Assembly: GCF_047731265.1 (NCBI RefSeq)
Contig: NZ_CP159835.1
Location: 496,001 to 560,000 of the forward strand
DNA: 64,000 nt
Source of the DNA: Patiriisocius sp047731265
GTDB lineage: Bacteria > Bacteroidota > Bacteroidia > Flavobacteriales > Flavobacteriaceae
Direction: 5' to 3'
Below, in pieces: positions 35,528 through 45,258 of the stretch. The notes beneath the pieces were generated by a model. It worked only from the letters and a program-made list of their open reading frames with translations, ran no database searches and was not told the origin of the DNA. The translations under genes were made by a program, and so were the position numbers. The first letter of the stretch is position 1. Each line of letters begins with the position of its first letter.

Positions 35528-35762
35528 TTTTTCTGTGATCTTGATTTGCAAATCGGGTCCAAAATTTTCCGTAGGTAATAATCAAGCCATAAACCAAAGC
35601 AGCCGCTGTCATTCCAATGATTTTACGAACGGTAAGGTGCCAGTACGAAGCTTGAAAACCTGTTATTGTCCAATAAAGAATGTTAAAAACCAAAAGCGCA
35701 ATCAAAGACATTACGAGTACCGATTTCCAAAAACCTTTGTGATTTATAATACGTTTGAACAT
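35517..35762 (-). CDS. Small two-pass membrane protein, unknown function
   Basis: An 81-residue protein with two hydrophobic segments (about 13-32, VLVMSLIALLVFNILYW, and about 48-65, IGMTAAALVYGLIITYG) and basic ends. No family is recognised with confidence. It overlaps its neighbours on both sides (MazG-like gene by one base, aroA by about 11-35), so it is translated as part of the operon. Confidence 0.75.
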   Translation of the reverse strand: MFKRIINHKGFWKSVLVMSLIALLVFNILYWTITGFQASYWHLTVRKIIGMTAAALVYGLIITYGKFWTRFANQDHRKNDL

Positions 35763-36088
35763 TATTTTAATTTAGGATTATTTTGATGCCTATCGTGGTC
35801 GCGCTTGGTTTTAATATCTAATTTTTTATGGAATGCGTCTTCCAAATCCACTCCTGTTTGGTTTGCTAAACAAAGTACTACAAAAAGCACATCTGCTAAT
35901 TCCTCGCCTAGATCTTTAGATTTATCACTTTCCTTTTCACTTTGTTCTCCATACCTACGTGCAATAATTCTAGCAACTTCACCTACTTCCTCGGTTAATT
36001 GTGCCATATTAGTCAATTCATTAAAATAACGCACACCGTGGGCTTTAATCCAATCGTCTACTGTTTTTTGAGCATTTGTAATATTCAT
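35762..36088 (-). CDS. MazG-like nucleotide pyrophosphohydrolase
   Basis: A 108-residue all-alpha NTP pyrophosphohydrolase. The magnesium-binding EExxE...ExxD pattern is present as LTEEVGEVARIIARRYGEQ (about residue 31) and DLGEELADVLFVVLCL (about 60). Members hydrolyse (d)NTPs to monophosphates and may cleanse the pool. It lies 3 bases after the last DUF3857 gene. Confidence 0.9.
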   Translation of the reverse strand: MNITNAQKTVDDWIKAHGVRYFNELTNMAQLTEEVGEVARIIARRYGEQSEKESDKSKDLGEELADVLFVVLCLANQTGVDLEDAFHKKLDIKTKRDHDRHQNNPKLK

Positions 36089-36091
36089 AGT

Positions 36092-38116
36092 TTAGATTTT
36101 TGAAAGTACGATTTTCTCATTCTCTTTTTCTACAATCTGAGAGAAAATTCCTTTAATATATTCATAATCCTCTGGCACAAGTGCCGGTTTATTAATAGCA
36201 AGTTCTACTGAAAGTTGGACACTACCGCCTTGCTCCGAAATAAGATAAGAATACGTTACCACTTCCCCCGCCAGCGCAGCCTTTATACTTTCTGGCATTG
36301 ATTTAATAGCATATCCTTCTGGTATTTTTAAGGAAATCGAATATTTGTGTGACTTCGGGAAATCAAAAAACAGTGGATATGACCTACTTTCCTCTTTAAA
36401 TGGGTTTTCCTTTTTTGCAAAATACAACATTGGTGAAACATATAAATCACCGCTGATTTCCTCCACAACTGAAGGCGAATTGGCTTCATAACTCAAGGTC
36501 AAATTGGGCTTGGTATTATTTAAGTCTTTAACCTCTAGATGAGAAAAAACAACATCTTCTCCATTTTTATACATGTCTTCCAATTGAGATACCACCGGTT
36601 TATGATGGTTGTTTGTTCGATATTCTTTTGCATATTGACTAGACAAACGCTCTCTTACCTTTATGAATGCTCCACTTGGCTCCAACGCTGCTTGGACATA
36701 AGTTAATTTATTAGAAATGGTTGTTGGATATAGCGGCACCCAAGAGGAAGAACCATCTGGTCTAATAAGCCTTCCTTGCCAATTCATAGCGCGTTGTGGC
36801 AACATCCCAATAGAAGAATAGGGGTCTGTAGCATCCATAATATAACTGTTTCCGCTTAAAGAAACGTGGGCAACGACATAGTTAAAACCATATCTTGTTG
36901 GATACACTGGAATTCCGTTATTTCTTGTACTCACGAGTATAGGTGACGCGTCAAGATTAGCGCTCTGCAGCATAGAAACCAACATCAGATTAATATCTGC
37001 TGAATTTCCTTTTCCTTCTTTATATGCTTTTTTTACTCCGTTAATAGGATATTTACCGTAATACCCATTCCAAGCTACTTTTTGTTTAACAAGGTTAAAA
37101 ATAGCAGCCATCTTTTTCTCTGGCGTATCGGCTTGGCTCATTGCAGCAGCTACATCACTCGCATAATACTCTTTTTTCAAGATTTCATTAACAAAATTAT
37201 CATTTTCGTAGATATTTTGAGTGACGGCTTCCCAAGAGGTAGCGTAGGATTTTGGCAGTCCTCCAGGATTTTTCACCATTACAAGTTCCCATATAGTTCT
37301 TGCTTGATAGTTCCTTAAATTATCAACATAGCCTTCATCCTTTAATGGTGGGATATTTACTTCTTCTAGTATAAAACGCCTTTCTTTATAAGTAGCTACT
37401 TGATTTTGATCCTTACCTGAATCTCTGAAATTTCCATAATCAGCAGTACCAACACCACTTCTACCCCTCAGCTCAACTTCTATATTTTTTTCTGTTTCTT
37501 CATAGAAGTATGATAAATTTGCCTGCGGGTTGGGGTAATTTTTATACACAAAACGGTCTGGCACTTTAACATCAACCATCAATTTTTTTATGGGGATCTT
37601 GTATTGCAAATCAACGTCCTCTAAGGCACTTTGATCTGACTCAATCGTATATTCAATTTCAATAACACATCCTGGCTTTAGATTAGGTAATGTAAATGCG
37701 GTTGAAACATAATAATCATTAAGACGTTCTTCGAAAATGCTTTTTCTATTTAATTTTTCTTTTTTTATAGATCCCTTTTCTAAATTGTAAGTAGTCGCGC
37801 TAATGCCGTTCACTTGCTCCCTGTTTTTTCCATAATTGTAGGCTTTGATCTTTCTTGTACCCCAATTGTATCCTTCCGCATTATAAATTTTTATACGTTC
37901 AAAGACCTTGGTTGTTAACACAAAGCCTTTTGATTGGTTATAGGCATAAGCAGATCTATACTCCCGGTATAATACGGTTGCTTCAGACTCTGGATAAAGG
38001 CTGTTTTCTGTTTCAGAAAGTTCCTCTTTTGAAACTTTTCCTAATTTGTAATTTTGGGCGTTTAATAAAAAATAACCGCTCAGAAACAGAAGAATGGTAA
38101 GTGCTTTAATTTTCAT
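36092..38116 (-). CDS. DUF3857/transglutaminase-like exported protein (paralogue 4)
   Basis: A 674-residue protein with signal peptide (MKIKALTILLFLSGYFLLNAQ), an N-terminal DUF3857 beta domain (about 50-230) and a transglutaminase-like core (about 290-460). The catalytic cysteine position is isoleucine: GNSADINLMLVSML stands where active family members have GDC. Asp is kept in YIMDATDPY. It is therefore probably not a transglutaminase or peptidase, but may bind peptide or glycan. Last of four tandem paralogues, 3 bases from the next. Confidence 0.88.
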   Translation of the reverse strand: MKIKALTILLFLSGYFLLNAQNYKLGKVSKEELSETENSLYPESEATVLYREYRSAYAYNQSKGFVLTTKVFERIKIYNAEGYNWGTRKIKAYNYGKNREQVNGISATTYNLEKGSIKKEKLNRKSIFEERLNDYYVSTAFTLPNLKPGCVIEIEYTIESDQSALEDVDLQYKIPIKKLMVDVKVPDRFVYKNYPNPQANLSYFYEETEKNIEVELRGRSGVGTADYGNFRDSGKDQNQVATYKERRFILEEVNIPPLKDEGYVDNLRNYQARTIWELVMVKNPGGLPKSYATSWEAVTQNIYENDNFVNEILKKEYYASDVAAAMSQADTPEKKMAAIFNLVKQKVAWNGYYGKYPINGVKKAYKEGKGNSADINLMLVSMLQSANLDASPILVSTRNNGIPVYPTRYGFNYVVAHVSLSGNSYIMDATDPYSSIGMLPQRAMNWQGRLIRPDGSSSWVPLYPTTISNKLTYVQAALEPSGAFIKVRERLSSQYAKEYRTNNHHKPVVSQLEDMYKNGEDVVFSHLEVKDLNNTKPNLTLSYEANSPSVVEEISGDLYVSPMLYFAKKENPFKEESRSYPLFFDFPKSHKYSISLKIPEGYAIKSMPESIKAALAGEVVTYSYLISEQGGSVQLSVELAINKPALVPEDYEYIKGIFSQIVEKENEKIVLSKI

Positions 38117-38119
38117 TTT

Positions 38120-39967
38120 TTAAATTTTCGAGAGTATTATTTTTGATTGAGATATTTTTAATATTTCGGTATACATTTCTTTGAAACCATCGTAGTAAGC
38201 AGGTCTCAAGAGGGCTTGATTAAAATCTACTTGCAATGACATTTGGATTGTATTGCCATTACTATTATTGTTAAAACTAAAAGAACCCACATTATCTTGA
38301 ATCGATATTTTCTTTGCCTCAGGAAGCTTTTCAATTTTATAGCCTTCAGGAATATCAATATTTAGAGTAAATGTTTTAGAAACGGGATACCTAAAATCTA
38401 TTGGGTATAGCCGTTTTGTTTCATTAAATTCGTTTTCATCAATCCCTAAATACAAAAGGGGTTCTAAATAAATTTTATCTCCAATTTCTTCTAAACAATC
38501 TTTATAGGTGAAATCATACGATATGGTGACTGGTTTTTTACCATCGCTAAAATCATCAAAGGCTATGTTAGATGGATTCAGTTTAGGGTGTTCTTCTTTT
38601 AAAAAATCACTGTATGCATCTTTGCTTTTTAAGAGAAAATCAATTCTAAAAAAATAAGCAGCATACCCGTTTTTTCTATTCTTAACATTGCCTGAAGCGC
38701 TAGAAGATTTTGGATCTATAGAAATAGAAACAATCGAGATATCTCGAGCCTTTTTTGTAGGCGCTGTTTGTATTATTTTATAGGAATCATCTTTATAAAC
38801 AATGAGCGCATTTCCATTAATAAAATAGTTCCTTATTTCTCCAAAATTATTATATTTAGTTGAGGCATCCAATAAATATATTGCTCCATCTAACTCTAAG
38901 GCAGTAATGGTATTATTAAAACCTTTTACGGTTGGAAACAAGACATAGCCCTTATTCACAGATGCCAACAAAAGTGGGTTTGCCTCTAATCCAGCCCATC
39001 TCAGCATTGAGGTAAGCGTTAAATTTATATCTGAAACACTTCCTTTTTTATCATTATACGCAGCTCTAATATTTTCACTACCAAGACTATAGTAAAAGTT
39101 CCACTGCATTCTTTCTTGTAAATAAAAGAATATGGCCTTTGCCTTTTCCATAGGGGTCATGGTATCCTTTAAAAAAGCACGCAAATCATCTCTAAAAAAA
39201 TGATTCTTCCTCAATTCTTGACCAAAAGCAAGCCAATCATTATATGTTTTTGCAACATCTTTCCAATCATCAAGTTTGTTTTTACCCTTAGCTGTTACTT
39301 GTTCTATGTATAATTTACCTAGGTAAGTACTTGTGCTGGCAACAAACTTCTCTTCTTTCATTGCTTTTATATTAGAACCTCTATATTGAATCTCGTAAGG
39401 TTTCTGATTCACTTTTAGATCGACTTTGCTAAGTGGGTTTTCTGTGATTTTTAGCTCGCGTGACAAGGGGTTTTTTAAAAGAACAAACAAATTTTTAATA
39501 GGAATAGTTGCCTGTGTATTAATAGACCTTAGTCCAATATCTCTTACTTTATATTTTACCTCTAGAACAGAACCTTCCTTCACATTTGGAAATGAAATTT
39601 TACTAACTTCTACCCCATTACCAATGTCTTCTTTAAATACACTTTCTTTGCCCACTTTAGTGCTAACAATCTGGTTGTCTTCGACATTATGAGTAAATGC
39701 TTTTAAAGCTTCAACATCATCATAATTAATTTCCCATTTAGCATTCTCGAATCCTTCTTTATTATAAATTTTAATTCTTTCAAAAACATAGAGCACTTTA
39801 CCAAATTCGAATTCAATTTCGCGGTAAATTACTTTCGCATTGGCTTGTTTAAAAGTTTCATCGGCTGTCTCTGTTAATTCCTTCATCGAGACCTCTCCAA
39901 ATCTATAGTCCTGAGCGCATAGCTGACTAGAAATAATAAACATCAAAAAAATTAGTGATCTATTCAT
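38120..39967 (-). CDS. DUF3857/transglutaminase-like exported protein (paralogue 3)
   Basis: A 615-residue protein with a signal peptide (MNRSLIFLMFIISSQLCAQ) and the shared N-terminal motif YRFGEVSMKEL. DUF3857 domain about 40-215, transglutaminase-like core about 265-420. The cysteine is replaced (GSVSDINLTLTSMLRWAG) and the histidine position reads FNNTITALEL, while LLDAS keeps the aspartate. The protein looks structurally intact but catalytically altered. Its ATG lies directly after the preceding paralogue's stop codon. Confidence 0.88.
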   Translation of the reverse strand: MNRSLIFLMFIISSQLCAQDYRFGEVSMKELTETADETFKQANAKVIYREIEFEFGKVLYVFERIKIYNKEGFENAKWEINYDDVEALKAFTHNVEDNQIVSTKVGKESVFKEDIGNGVEVSKISFPNVKEGSVLEVKYKVRDIGLRSINTQATIPIKNLFVLLKNPLSRELKITENPLSKVDLKVNQKPYEIQYRGSNIKAMKEEKFVASTSTYLGKLYIEQVTAKGKNKLDDWKDVAKTYNDWLAFGQELRKNHFFRDDLRAFLKDTMTPMEKAKAIFFYLQERMQWNFYYSLGSENIRAAYNDKKGSVSDINLTLTSMLRWAGLEANPLLLASVNKGYVLFPTVKGFNNTITALELDGAIYLLDASTKYNNFGEIRNYFINGNALIVYKDDSYKIIQTAPTKKARDISIVSISIDPKSSSASGNVKNRKNGYAAYFFRIDFLLKSKDAYSDFLKEEHPKLNPSNIAFDDFSDGKKPVTISYDFTYKDCLEEIGDKIYLEPLLYLGIDENEFNETKRLYPIDFRYPVSKTFTLNIDIPEGYKIEKLPEAKKISIQDNVGSFSFNNNSNGNTIQMSLQVDFNQALLRPAYYDGFKEMYTEILKISQSKIILSKI

Positions 39968-41818
39968 TTAACTTAACTTTTTTAAAACAATTTTCGAGTT
40001 TGAAATTTGGGTGTAGACATTGTATAATTCTTTTAATGCTGAATAATATCTAGCTGGAATATAACTGTAATTAATTTGAACCGAAAGCCTTAATTGTATC
40101 AACAAACCTTGTTGGCTGGCATTAAAAGTAAGACTTCCCAGATTGTCTTCTAACACAATATTTTTACCCTCAGGAAGACTCTCCACATTGTATCCTTCTG
40201 GAATATGAAAAGTCACATTAAAAACTTCTTTTTCTGGATTATCCAAGTCTAAGGGAAGCTCCCGATCGTCATCATCAAATTTATTTTTAACACTTCCTAA
40301 AAACAAAAATGGAGACACATACAAATTGTCACCAATACCTTCTACCGCATCCTTGTAGGTAAAATCATAGGTGATTTGTACTGCCTCATCTGAATCCTCA
40401 CTTTTTTTATCTTTAAATTCGTGTATTGAAAGTAGCGGCGATGTCTCTTCCAAAATTTCTTTCATAGAAAACGATTCATCATCCACTGTTTCTAAAACTT
40501 CTTTATATTGCCAAGCCAGGTGATTTGTTATTTGAGCACGGGCTGAACCAAAGGCAGAATTATCTTCTAAATTCAATTTTGTAGTAACAATAGTATTGCT
40601 TACTGAGGGCGCTGCGTCTCTCGTTGGATAACTAATAGACCTGCCGTCCTCTAAAACAATAAGTCCATAATCGTTCATTAAATCTAAGGGAATGAGACCA
40701 AATTTTAAATGTTTTTCTGAAGCATCTAATAAATAATAAGCATTTCCTATTTGCAAAACTCCAATAGTCACATTAAACATCTGCTCTTCTGGAAAAAGAA
40801 GCTCACCTTGATGCTTGCAAGCCACCGCCATTGGGTTTGCTTTATATCCTAGGTCCCGGAGCATGGAAACAAGCATTAAATTAATAGTTCCTTTGTTTGC
40901 TTTTTTATCCTTATACCTTTGTTCTATATCATAAGTACCAGTGCCATACCTCCCATTATACTCAATATTTTGTTGTAAATATTGATACACAATTTTAGCC
41001 GTGCCAAGTGTATCTCTCTTATCTTGAATTAATGGAGTAATGTCTTTTTTAAAATAGGGTTTAACCCTAAGTTGCTCGCCAAAATAACGAGCACGAATAA
41101 AGTTTCCTGCTATCTCTCCCCATATTTCATCATCTGATTTCTCGTTTTTATTTTTTATAAAGATCTTACCTTGATAATTGCTTGGGTTATTCAAATAGGG
41201 CTCCTCTTTACTGGAGGGAATATTAACCCCAGTAAAAATTTTCAACTTCTCATTATCGGTTTTTTCCTCAACCAAGTCCAATTTATAATTGGGGTTTTGT
41301 TTAAAATCCATCCAAGGTCTCACCCCTTGAATAACCAACCTAAAATTTTTGATAGGTAAAATATATTGTATCGGGATTTCACGAGCACTAACCCGCTCTA
41401 TCCTGTATTTTATTTCAATTACTGATCCTTTTTTTACCTTCGGAAACGAAACTTTAGTAATGGTATAATCGCCTTGAACTTCCTGCCTATAAATACTGCT
41501 CTTTTGAACATGGGTTTTTTTTATTACCCCATCTTCGAGATTATAGGTGTAGGCTTGCAAATATTTAATGTTTGTAAAAGGTATTTCCCAATTAGCGAAC
41601 TCAAAACCATCCTCGTTATAGATCTTTACTCTTTCTTGGACTTCCAATTCTTCTCCATAGTCAAATAAAATTCTTCTGTAAACAACCTTGGCTGGAACCT
41701 CCTTAAAAACCTCGTCTTGAAGCTCTTCAAGTATCGCTATGCTTACTTGCCCAAACTTATAATCTTGTGCAATTGCAGAAATCCCAATAAGAAAAAATAC
41801 CGAATAAATTAATTTCAT
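39968..41818 (-). CDS. DUF3857/transglutaminase-like exported protein (paralogue 2)
   Basis: A 616-residue protein with a signal peptide (MKLIYSVFFLIGISAIAQ) and motif YKFGQVSIAIL. DUF3857 is about 40-210 and the transglutaminase-like core about 260-415. The cysteine is lost (ANKGTINLMLVSMLRDLG) and the histidine position reads FNVTIGVLQI, with Asp kept in YYLLDAS. It starts within the stop codon of the first paralogue (TAATG), so the two are translationally coupled. Closest in layout to paralogue 3. Confidence 0.88.
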   Translation of the reverse strand: MKLIYSVFFLIGISAIAQDYKFGQVSIAILEELQDEVFKEVPAKVVYRRILFDYGEELEVQERVKIYNEDGFEFANWEIPFTNIKYLQAYTYNLEDGVIKKTHVQKSSIYRQEVQGDYTITKVSFPKVKKGSVIEIKYRIERVSAREIPIQYILPIKNFRLVIQGVRPWMDFKQNPNYKLDLVEEKTDNEKLKIFTGVNIPSSKEEPYLNNPSNYQGKIFIKNKNEKSDDEIWGEIAGNFIRARYFGEQLRVKPYFKKDITPLIQDKRDTLGTAKIVYQYLQQNIEYNGRYGTGTYDIEQRYKDKKANKGTINLMLVSMLRDLGYKANPMAVACKHQGELLFPEEQMFNVTIGVLQIGNAYYLLDASEKHLKFGLIPLDLMNDYGLIVLEDGRSISYPTRDAAPSVSNTIVTTKLNLEDNSAFGSARAQITNHLAWQYKEVLETVDDESFSMKEILEETSPLLSIHEFKDKKSEDSDEAVQITYDFTYKDAVEGIGDNLYVSPFLFLGSVKNKFDDDDRELPLDLDNPEKEVFNVTFHIPEGYNVESLPEGKNIVLEDNLGSLTFNASQQGLLIQLRLSVQINYSYIPARYYSALKELYNVYTQISNSKIVLKKLS

Positions 41819-43710
41819 TATTCCCTTTTAACCAATACAATTTTATTGCTATCCTCTTTGGTGATAGCATTTATAAACGCAACAAAATCTGAATACTTTT
41901 CCTTCTCATATTCCCCATCAAATAATGAAAATTTGCGTGAATATTTTATTTTAGAAGCACCTAATTCTTCAACCTTAGCAAGATAGGAACCAAATTCTGT
42001 GTTTATTTCAATAGGATTAAACATTGCTTCAACTTCATAGCCCTCTGGTAAGGTGATCTCTATAGAATCATCGTACGCTTTACCCCTATTAATAAGTAGT
42101 TTTTGAGAACGTTCTTTCTTTGGCGCAGTTATATATCCCAACCTATTAAAGATATTAGGCGCGAGCAATAATCTATCGCCTGCTTTTGAAATATAGTTTG
42201 TAGCTTCAAAGGATATGTTTTCAGTAAAAACTACGTCTGTTTTATTATTATCAAAATTAATTTCAGAAAGGTCTAAATTATTTAACTGCGACCAAGTTTC
42301 TTTATAATACTTTTCTATTACATCACTTTCCTTATTGTCCAGTTCGTATTTATCACCGTATAAAATACCTTCTGAAGTTTGTGTAATACTTCCCCCGAGA
42401 CTTTGGTTTTCTCTCACGGTTATTTTAGCTTCCATACGCTGTATGTTTCCAGCAGCAGGATATGCTTTTGTGTTTTTTACCACACTTCCATCGTTTGTGA
42501 TCATGATGACCTTACGATCGTCTGTAAAATCTCCTAAATAGTTAAAAGGGGCGCGTTGGCTCGTACATTCTAAAAACAAGTTCTCTTCCTCTAAAGGCAC
42601 CGTCAAAATAACGTGATTTCCTTGAACAGCTATAAATTCCTCATCAATATCCCTCTTTTCTGCACCAGCAATTACAATCGTATAATAGCTGTCGATATCT
42701 TGTGTTTTTAAAAGTGCTTTTGTATAATTTGTGAGTGCTTTACAGTCTCCATATCCCAACTTATCGACATCTTTGGCGGGAGAAGGCTGCCAACCTCCAA
42801 TACCAACTTGAACACTAATATAACGCGTTTTATTCTGCATATATTCGTAGATAATTCTAGCTTTTTCTTTTGGTTCGGTAACTCCTTCAACAAGGTTTTC
42901 AACTTCATTTATAGTTTCCTGTGGCAGCTCATCTCTATTATTCAATAATTGTTCGTTCATCCATTTTCCAAAATCTTCCCAACTGGAAATAGATACATTT
43001 TGACCTGCCAGTCTAAATTGTTTGAGTGCCAATTTTACGACCGGTGTAAATTGTGTATAATGTGGACTCATAAGCTCCTGTTCTACCGCTGGGACATTTT
43101 CAATTTCATATTCATAAAGGCTGGGTTTTTCTCTAACCGAAGCCCCAAATTTTTCTAAATTATATTTTTTTGACAGCAACGGGACTTCCTTATTGTTGAT
43201 AATTTTATACACTGATTTTTGTGTGCTTACCCCATAAAAAGGGGAAGGGTCCCATTGCGGTAAGAAGGCAGTCGATTTACTCTTAGTTTCTGAAATAAAC
43301 TCAAATGTAAAAGGAATTTGATTGGGAAAATAGTCAATTGACTTTATCCTATTATCAGAATATAAGTCCCCTGAAGAAGCACTCCTGTCTGTAAAATCTC
43401 GTTCTTTAAATTTTTCAATTTGTTCCCCATTGCCATCGTAGACATAGGCCTTGATTTCCTTGATAGAAGAATCGTCATCATAAGCAGCATACGACCGCAC
43501 TGCAAACATTCCATCTCTATTTAAAACGGTTACTACCACTCTTTCGTAAGTAGTCATAACATCAAAATCTTCTAGTGTAATGGTCGTTTCTTGGTATCTA
43601 ATAACAGCATTTGCATTTTCTTTAAGGCTTTTAGAAATTCCGTCTACAGCGTATTGTGCATTTGCATTAATAGCGGTTATGAACGCAAATAGCAGTATGA
43701 AGTATCTCAT
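41818..43710 (-). CDS. DUF3857 and transglutaminase domain protein, active-site type (paralogue 1)
   Basis: A 630-residue exported protein starting at MRYFILLFAFITAINANAQYAVDG (signal peptide); the frame extends 19 codons further without support. DUF3857 is about 40-215. The transglutaminase-like core keeps the cysteine in KLGYGDCKALTNYTKALL (about residue 325) and the histidine in VQGNHVILTV, while the third residue is glutamate (LFLECTSQ). It is the only one of the four tandem paralogues that could be catalytic. First of the set, 53 bases after dtd. Confidence 0.9.
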   Translation of the reverse strand: MRYFILLFAFITAINANAQYAVDGISKSLKENANAVIRYQETTITLEDFDVMTTYERVVVTVLNRDGMFAVRSYAAYDDDSSIKEIKAYVYDGNGEQIEKFKERDFTDRSASSGDLYSDNRIKSIDYFPNQIPFTFEFISETKSKSTAFLPQWDPSPFYGVSTQKSVYKIINNKEVPLLSKKYNLEKFGASVREKPSLYEYEIENVPAVEQELMSPHYTQFTPVVKLALKQFRLAGQNVSISSWEDFGKWMNEQLLNNRDELPQETINEVENLVEGVTEPKEKARIIYEYMQNKTRYISVQVGIGGWQPSPAKDVDKLGYGDCKALTNYTKALLKTQDIDSYYTIVIAGAEKRDIDEEFIAVQGNHVILTVPLEEENLFLECTSQRAPFNYLGDFTDDRKVIMITNDGSVVKNTKAYPAAGNIQRMEAKITVRENQSLGGSITQTSEGILYGDKYELDNKESDVIEKYYKETWSQLNNLDLSEINFDNNKTDVVFTENISFEATNYISKAGDRLLLAPNIFNRLGYITAPKKERSQKLLINRGKAYDDSIEITLPEGYEVEAMFNPIEINTEFGSYLAKVEELGASKIKYSRKFSLFDGEYEKEKYSDFVAFINAITKEDSNKIVLVKRE

Positions 43711-43763
43711 AAAAAAGTGTTGGATACAATTTAATGTTTTTTTTGATTGAAAACGTAAAAAAA

Positions 43764-44216
43764 TCATTCCTTAACTTTTGAATCTATAATAATAGTAACT
43801 GGTCCATTATTAACTAATGCCACATCCATCATCGCTCCAAAAGTTCCCGTTTGTATTTTCTTAGCCATACTTGTCTCTAAACTGTCGACAAATTTTTCAT
43901 ATAATGCGATGGCTCCTTCTAGTCTTGCCGCTTTTATAAACGAAGGCCTATTTCCTTTTTTTGTACTAGCGTGCAATGTAAATTGGCTTACAACAATAAT
44001 ATCTCCATTCACCTCTTTAATAGACAAATTCATAGCATCATCTGCATCTGAAAAAACACGAAGCTTGGTGATTTTACCAACCAACCAATCAATATCGACT
44101 TGCGCATCATCTGTCTCAATACCCAATAAGACTAGAAACCCTAGAGTTATTTGCGCTACTATTTTATTTTCTATAGTAACAGAAGCTTCAGAAACACGTT
44201 GGATTACAATCCTCAT
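43764..44216 (-). CDS. dtd: D-aminoacyl-tRNA deacylase
   Basis: Removes D-amino acids and mischarged glycine from tRNA. It is 150 residues. MRIVIQRVSEASVTI at the N-terminus, the catalytic/binding motif SQFTLHAST (about residue 77) and the cross-subunit motif NNGPVTIIID (about 136; family Gly-cisPro) are intact. It lies 27 bases after rsgA. Confidence 0.96.
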   Translation of the reverse strand: MRIVIQRVSEASVTIENKIVAQITLGFLVLLGIETDDAQVDIDWLVGKITKLRVFSDADDAMNLSIKEVNGDIIVVSQFTLHASTKKGNRPSFIKAARLEGAIALYEKFVDSLETSMAKKIQTGTFGAMMDVALVNNGPVTIIIDSKVKE

Positions 44217-44243
44217 ACAAAAACAGTGTGGTTTGAGAAATTA

Positions 44244-45200
44244 TTATGCTTTGGGCTTTTCATAAATATCTTTTCTGAAATGCTCTTCTTCTCCATCTAA
44301 AATTTGCAAATAACTTTTATATCGTGACCAAGGAAGCGCATCATTCTCTAGTGCTTCTTTTACTGCACATTTTGGTTCTTCAACGTGCAAACAATTGTTA
44401 AATTTGCAATGTTCTTTGCGTTCAAAAAACTCTGGAAAGTAATTTCCCAGTTCTTCCTTCTCTACCTCAACAACTCCAAAACCTTTTATCCCAGGAGTGT
44501 CAATAATTTGCGAAGCGAATGAAAGATCATACATTTCGGCAAATGTTGTAGTGTGTTGCCCTTGTTTGTGCTGTGTAGAAATTTTTGAAGTCTTAAGGTT
44601 TAAAGTCGGTTCTATCGCATTGACTAATGTAGATTTCCCTACGCCACTGTGACCAGAAAACATACAAACTTTTTCAAACATCATCTCCTTTAATGTAGCT
44701 ATGTTCTTTCCTGTTAAAGCAGATATCCCTAAACATTCGTAGCCTATATCTCGATACATCGCGGCTAGATATTTTATTTCTAGAAGCTCGTCTTGATTAT
44801 ACGTGTCTATTTTATTAAACAACAATATAGCTTTAATGTGGTACGCTTCAGCCGTAACCAAAAAACGATCTATAAAAGACGTGGACGTAGGCGGGTTATT
44901 TAAAGTTACTAGTAAAAAAGCAACATCTATATTAGCCGCAATAATATGGGTTTGCTTGGATAGATTAACAGATTTACGAATGATATAATTGTCTCGTTCT
45001 TCAATTTTGTTTATAATACCAATGGTCTCGTCACCTATTTTTTCGACATCGAAAAGCACATGATCGCCAACCGAAACTGGATTGGTGCTTTTAATCCCAT
45101 CCAACCTGAATTTTCCCTTAATACGACATTCATAAAAATCTCCTTCTTCAGACTTTACTGAATACCAACTCCCTGTAGATTTATAGACCAATCCTTTCAT
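44244..45200 (-). CDS. rsgA: Small ribosomal subunit biogenesis GTPase RsgA
   Basis: Circularly permuted GTPase that checks 30S maturation. It is 318 residues from MKGLVYKSTGSWY (a start nine bases upstream is possible). An OB-fold N-terminal domain comes first, then G4 LLFNKIDTY, G5 SALTGKN, G1 FSGHSGVGKSTLVN and G3 IDTPGIKGFG in permuted order. The C-terminal zinc finger has CKFNNCLHVEEPKC. It lies 58 bases after the aroH-type gene. Confidence 0.96.
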   Translation of the reverse strand: MKGLVYKSTGSWYSVKSEEGDFYECRIKGKFRLDGIKSTNPVSVGDHVLFDVEKIGDETIGIINKIEERDNYIIRKSVNLSKQTHIIAANIDVAFLLVTLNNPPTSTSFIDRFLVTAEAYHIKAILLFNKIDTYNQDELLEIKYLAAMYRDIGYECLGISALTGKNIATLKEMMFEKVCMFSGHSGVGKSTLVNAIEPTLNLKTSKISTQHKQGQHTTTFAEMYDLSFASQIIDTPGIKGFGVVEVEKEELGNYFPEFFERKEHCKFNNCLHVEEPKCAVKEALENDALPWSRYKSYLQILDGEEEHFRKDIYEKPKA

Positions 45201-45258
45201 TGGTTGCAAAATTGACGAAAAAACCTTACATCTACTTCCTCAAACAGCATTTTTCTAA

